This document shows positions 7,289-8,266 of a stretch of 8,266 bases of DNA, piece by piece. The position numbers and the translations under genes are program-made. Source of the DNA: Candidatus Omnitrophota bacterium (GTDB lineage Bacteria > Omnitrophota > Gorgyraeia > Gygaellales > Profunditerraquicolaceae); assembly GCA_018818365.1 (NCBI GenBank), contig JAHISH010000257.1, positions 1 to 8,266 on the forward strand. The letters are read 5' to 3'. The stretch's first letter is position 1; each line of letters begins with the position of its first letter. The notes below the pieces were generated by a model. That model was not told the origin of the DNA. It saw nothing but the letters and a program-made list of their open reading frames with translations, and did not search any database.

Positions 7289-7320
7289 AAAAAAATAACC
7301 TTACCGGCCCGTTGAAGGCC
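7289..7320 (-). terminator. Weak terminator-like stem with a T run between glnA and the fis-like gene
   Basis: On the minus strand GGCCTT (7315-7320) can pair with AAGGTT (7297-7302), four Watson-Crick and two G-T pairs around a 12-nt loop. After one A comes a run of seven T (7289-7295). The U run is right for intrinsic termination, but the stem is weak, so it may be a partial terminator or attenuator that lowers transcription from glnA into the fis-like gene. Confidence 0.35.
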
Positions 7321-7363
7321 ACCAATGAATACTTGTCGCTTCAAATATCCAGCTTTTAGGGCC

Positions 7364-7394
7364 CCGAGAAACCTCGGAATTAAGACTTTAGTCT
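7364..7394 (-). other. Small hairpins just after the glutamine synthetase stop codon
   Basis: Two short symmetric elements lie 9-39 nt past the glnA stop: AGACT-TT-AGTCT (7383-7394) and CCGAG-AAAC-CTCGG (7364-7377). Neither is followed by a U run on the minus strand. They could mark the end of the glnA message or protect it from exonucleases. Together with the T-run stem at 7289-7320 they are the recognisable structure in the 159-nt glnA-fis gap. Confidence 0.3.
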
Positions 7395-7402
7395 GAGGGG
7401 GT

Positions 7403-8266
7403 TTATTTCACAAAGAGCATCTCGCGGTATTTCGGTAACTCCCACTCTTCGTCAGAGACTACACACTCCAACGCATCTACATGTTTTCTGATATGCTCCA
7501 TAAGAGGCTTTAATTCCTCAAAATAAATCTTGGCGCGTTTCTCACCGTCAAACTTCTGTGCTTTCTCTAAGAGGCTCGACATCTCTTTGGTATTACGCCG
7601 CACATAATAAATCATCGAGAGCACTTCATTAAGATGATTCTTTAAATCAGTGAATGCCGCCGCATCGATCTTACAACCGCCGCTTTTCTTCAATGCAATC
7701 AAAGCTCCGAGATTATCTGAGATTAACTTCTCGTATTGCAACCCTGCCGGAACAATATTGGCATTGACCATCTCATGGAGGGTATTAGCTTCTATCTCTA
7801 AGACCAGATTATAGGTGTGTATCCAGATATGGTGCCGCGCGATAAGCTCCTCTTTGGAAAAGACCTTATACTTCTCAAAAAGCTGGATATTCTCTTTCTG
7901 GGTTAAGGCCTCAAGCGCTTCATAGGTAGAAGCCACATTAGGAAGCCCTCGTTTCTTTGCCTCCTTTACCCACTCTTCGGCATAGTTATTGCCTTCGAAA
8001 CGGACATGTTTAGTCTCTTTAATAAGCTGCGCCACGACTTTCAGCACTGCCGAGCTGAAATCCTTACCCTGCAGTTCTTTCTTTATTCTCTCCGCCACAT
8101 AGTCCAGCGAATCGGCGATAATTGTATTGATCACGGCAATGGGGGTGGAAATATTCTGAGATGAGCCTACAGCCCTGAATTCAAACTTGGCTCCGGTAAA
8201 GGCAAACGGAGAAGTGCGGTTGCGGTCAGTAGAATCTTTATTGAATTTCGGCAGGCGGGCTATCCC
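7403..8266 (-). CDS. glnA: Glutamine synthetase type III, C-terminal part (begins beyond the window)
   Basis: The frame is open from the right edge to the TAA at 7403-7405, giving 287 residues; GSIII proteins are usually about 700-730 residues. The fragment starts GIARLPKFNKDSTDRNRT and continues TSPFAFTGAKFEFRAVGSSQ, the signature of the GSIII catalytic core where arginines contact glutamate and nucleotide. The enzyme makes glutamine from glutamate, ammonia and ATP in the cytoplasm. The rest is the helical GSIII C-terminal domain, with ARHHIWIHTYNLVLEIEANT and NIVPAGLQYEKL matching that family. A GTG at 8132-8134 could be taken as a start, but the conserved sequence upstream shows it is internal. 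The gene lies upstream of the fis-like gene and gltBD and supplies the glutamine that GltBD consumes. The family is also called GlnN. Types I and II lack this C-terminal domain. Confidence 0.94.
   Translation of the reverse strand, partial: GIARLPKFNKDSTDRNRTSPFAFTGAKFEFRAVGSSQNISTPIAVINTIIADSLDYVAERIKKELQGKDFSSAVLKVVAQLIKETKHVRFEGNNYAEEWVKEAKKRGLPNVASTYEALEALTQKENIQLFEKYKVFSKEELIARHHIWIHTYNLVLEIEANTLHEMVNANIVPAGLQYEKLISDNLGALIALKKSGGCKIDAAAFTDLKNHLNEVLSMIYYVRRNTKEMSSLLEKAQKFDGEKRAKIYFEELKPLMEHIRKHVDALECVVSDEEWELPKYREMLFVK

Noticed and set aside
7403..8134. A stand-alone 243-residue gene starting at the GTG at 8132-8134
   Set aside because: The same frame is open to the window edge, and the 44 residues before the GTG carry the conserved GSIII sequence DSTDRNRTSPFAFTG, so the GTG is internal.

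Overview
The window carries a compact ammonia-assimilation locus, with every supported gene on the minus strand. Read in the direction of transcription (right to left) it holds: the C-terminal part of a type III glutamine synthetase (7403-8266, entering from outside the window), a small Fis-type DNA-binding protein (6866-7243), the glutamate synthase large subunit gltB (2256-6791), the glutamate synthase small subunit gltD (712-2154), and the first 152 codons of a secreted protein (1-457, leaving the window). Glutamine synthetase makes glutamine from glutamate and ammonia. GltBD then turns glutamine plus 2-oxoglutarate into two glutamates. The locus is therefore a complete GS-GOGAT cycle with a likely local regulator embedded in it.

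The organism is a bacterium with moderate GC. Two things point to an uncultured lineage, with Candidatus Omnitrophota as the best guess. One is the use of GSIII as the GOGAT partner. The other is the exported protein at the left edge, whose blocks (FRPLHLRSLQFDP, YFLIGLT, FWVNLRPD, EQTDVGK) match, from memory, a lineage-specific family common in Omnitrophota genomes. This assignment is an inference and could not be tested here.

Between the genes there is more structure than usual. The glnA-fis gap (7244-7402) holds small hairpins and a weak terminator-like stem followed by seven T on the minus strand. The fis-gltB gap (6792-6865) holds a perfect 9-bp inverted repeat, related to a sequence just upstream of the fis-like gene. 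The gltB-gltD gap (2155-2255) holds two adjacent hairpins. The region 458-711 holds a nested palindromic element that touches the gltD stop codon, and a good sigma70-type promoter whose -10 box lies inside a perfect 14-bp palindrome; this promoter reads into the secreted-protein gene.

No tRNA, rRNA, CRISPR array, intact insertion sequence or phage gene was seen. The metabolic genes are ordinary members of known families. The points most worth following are the small regulator, which looks like an NtrC-type response regulator reduced to its two ends, the shared operator-like motif, and the nested hairpin repeat.
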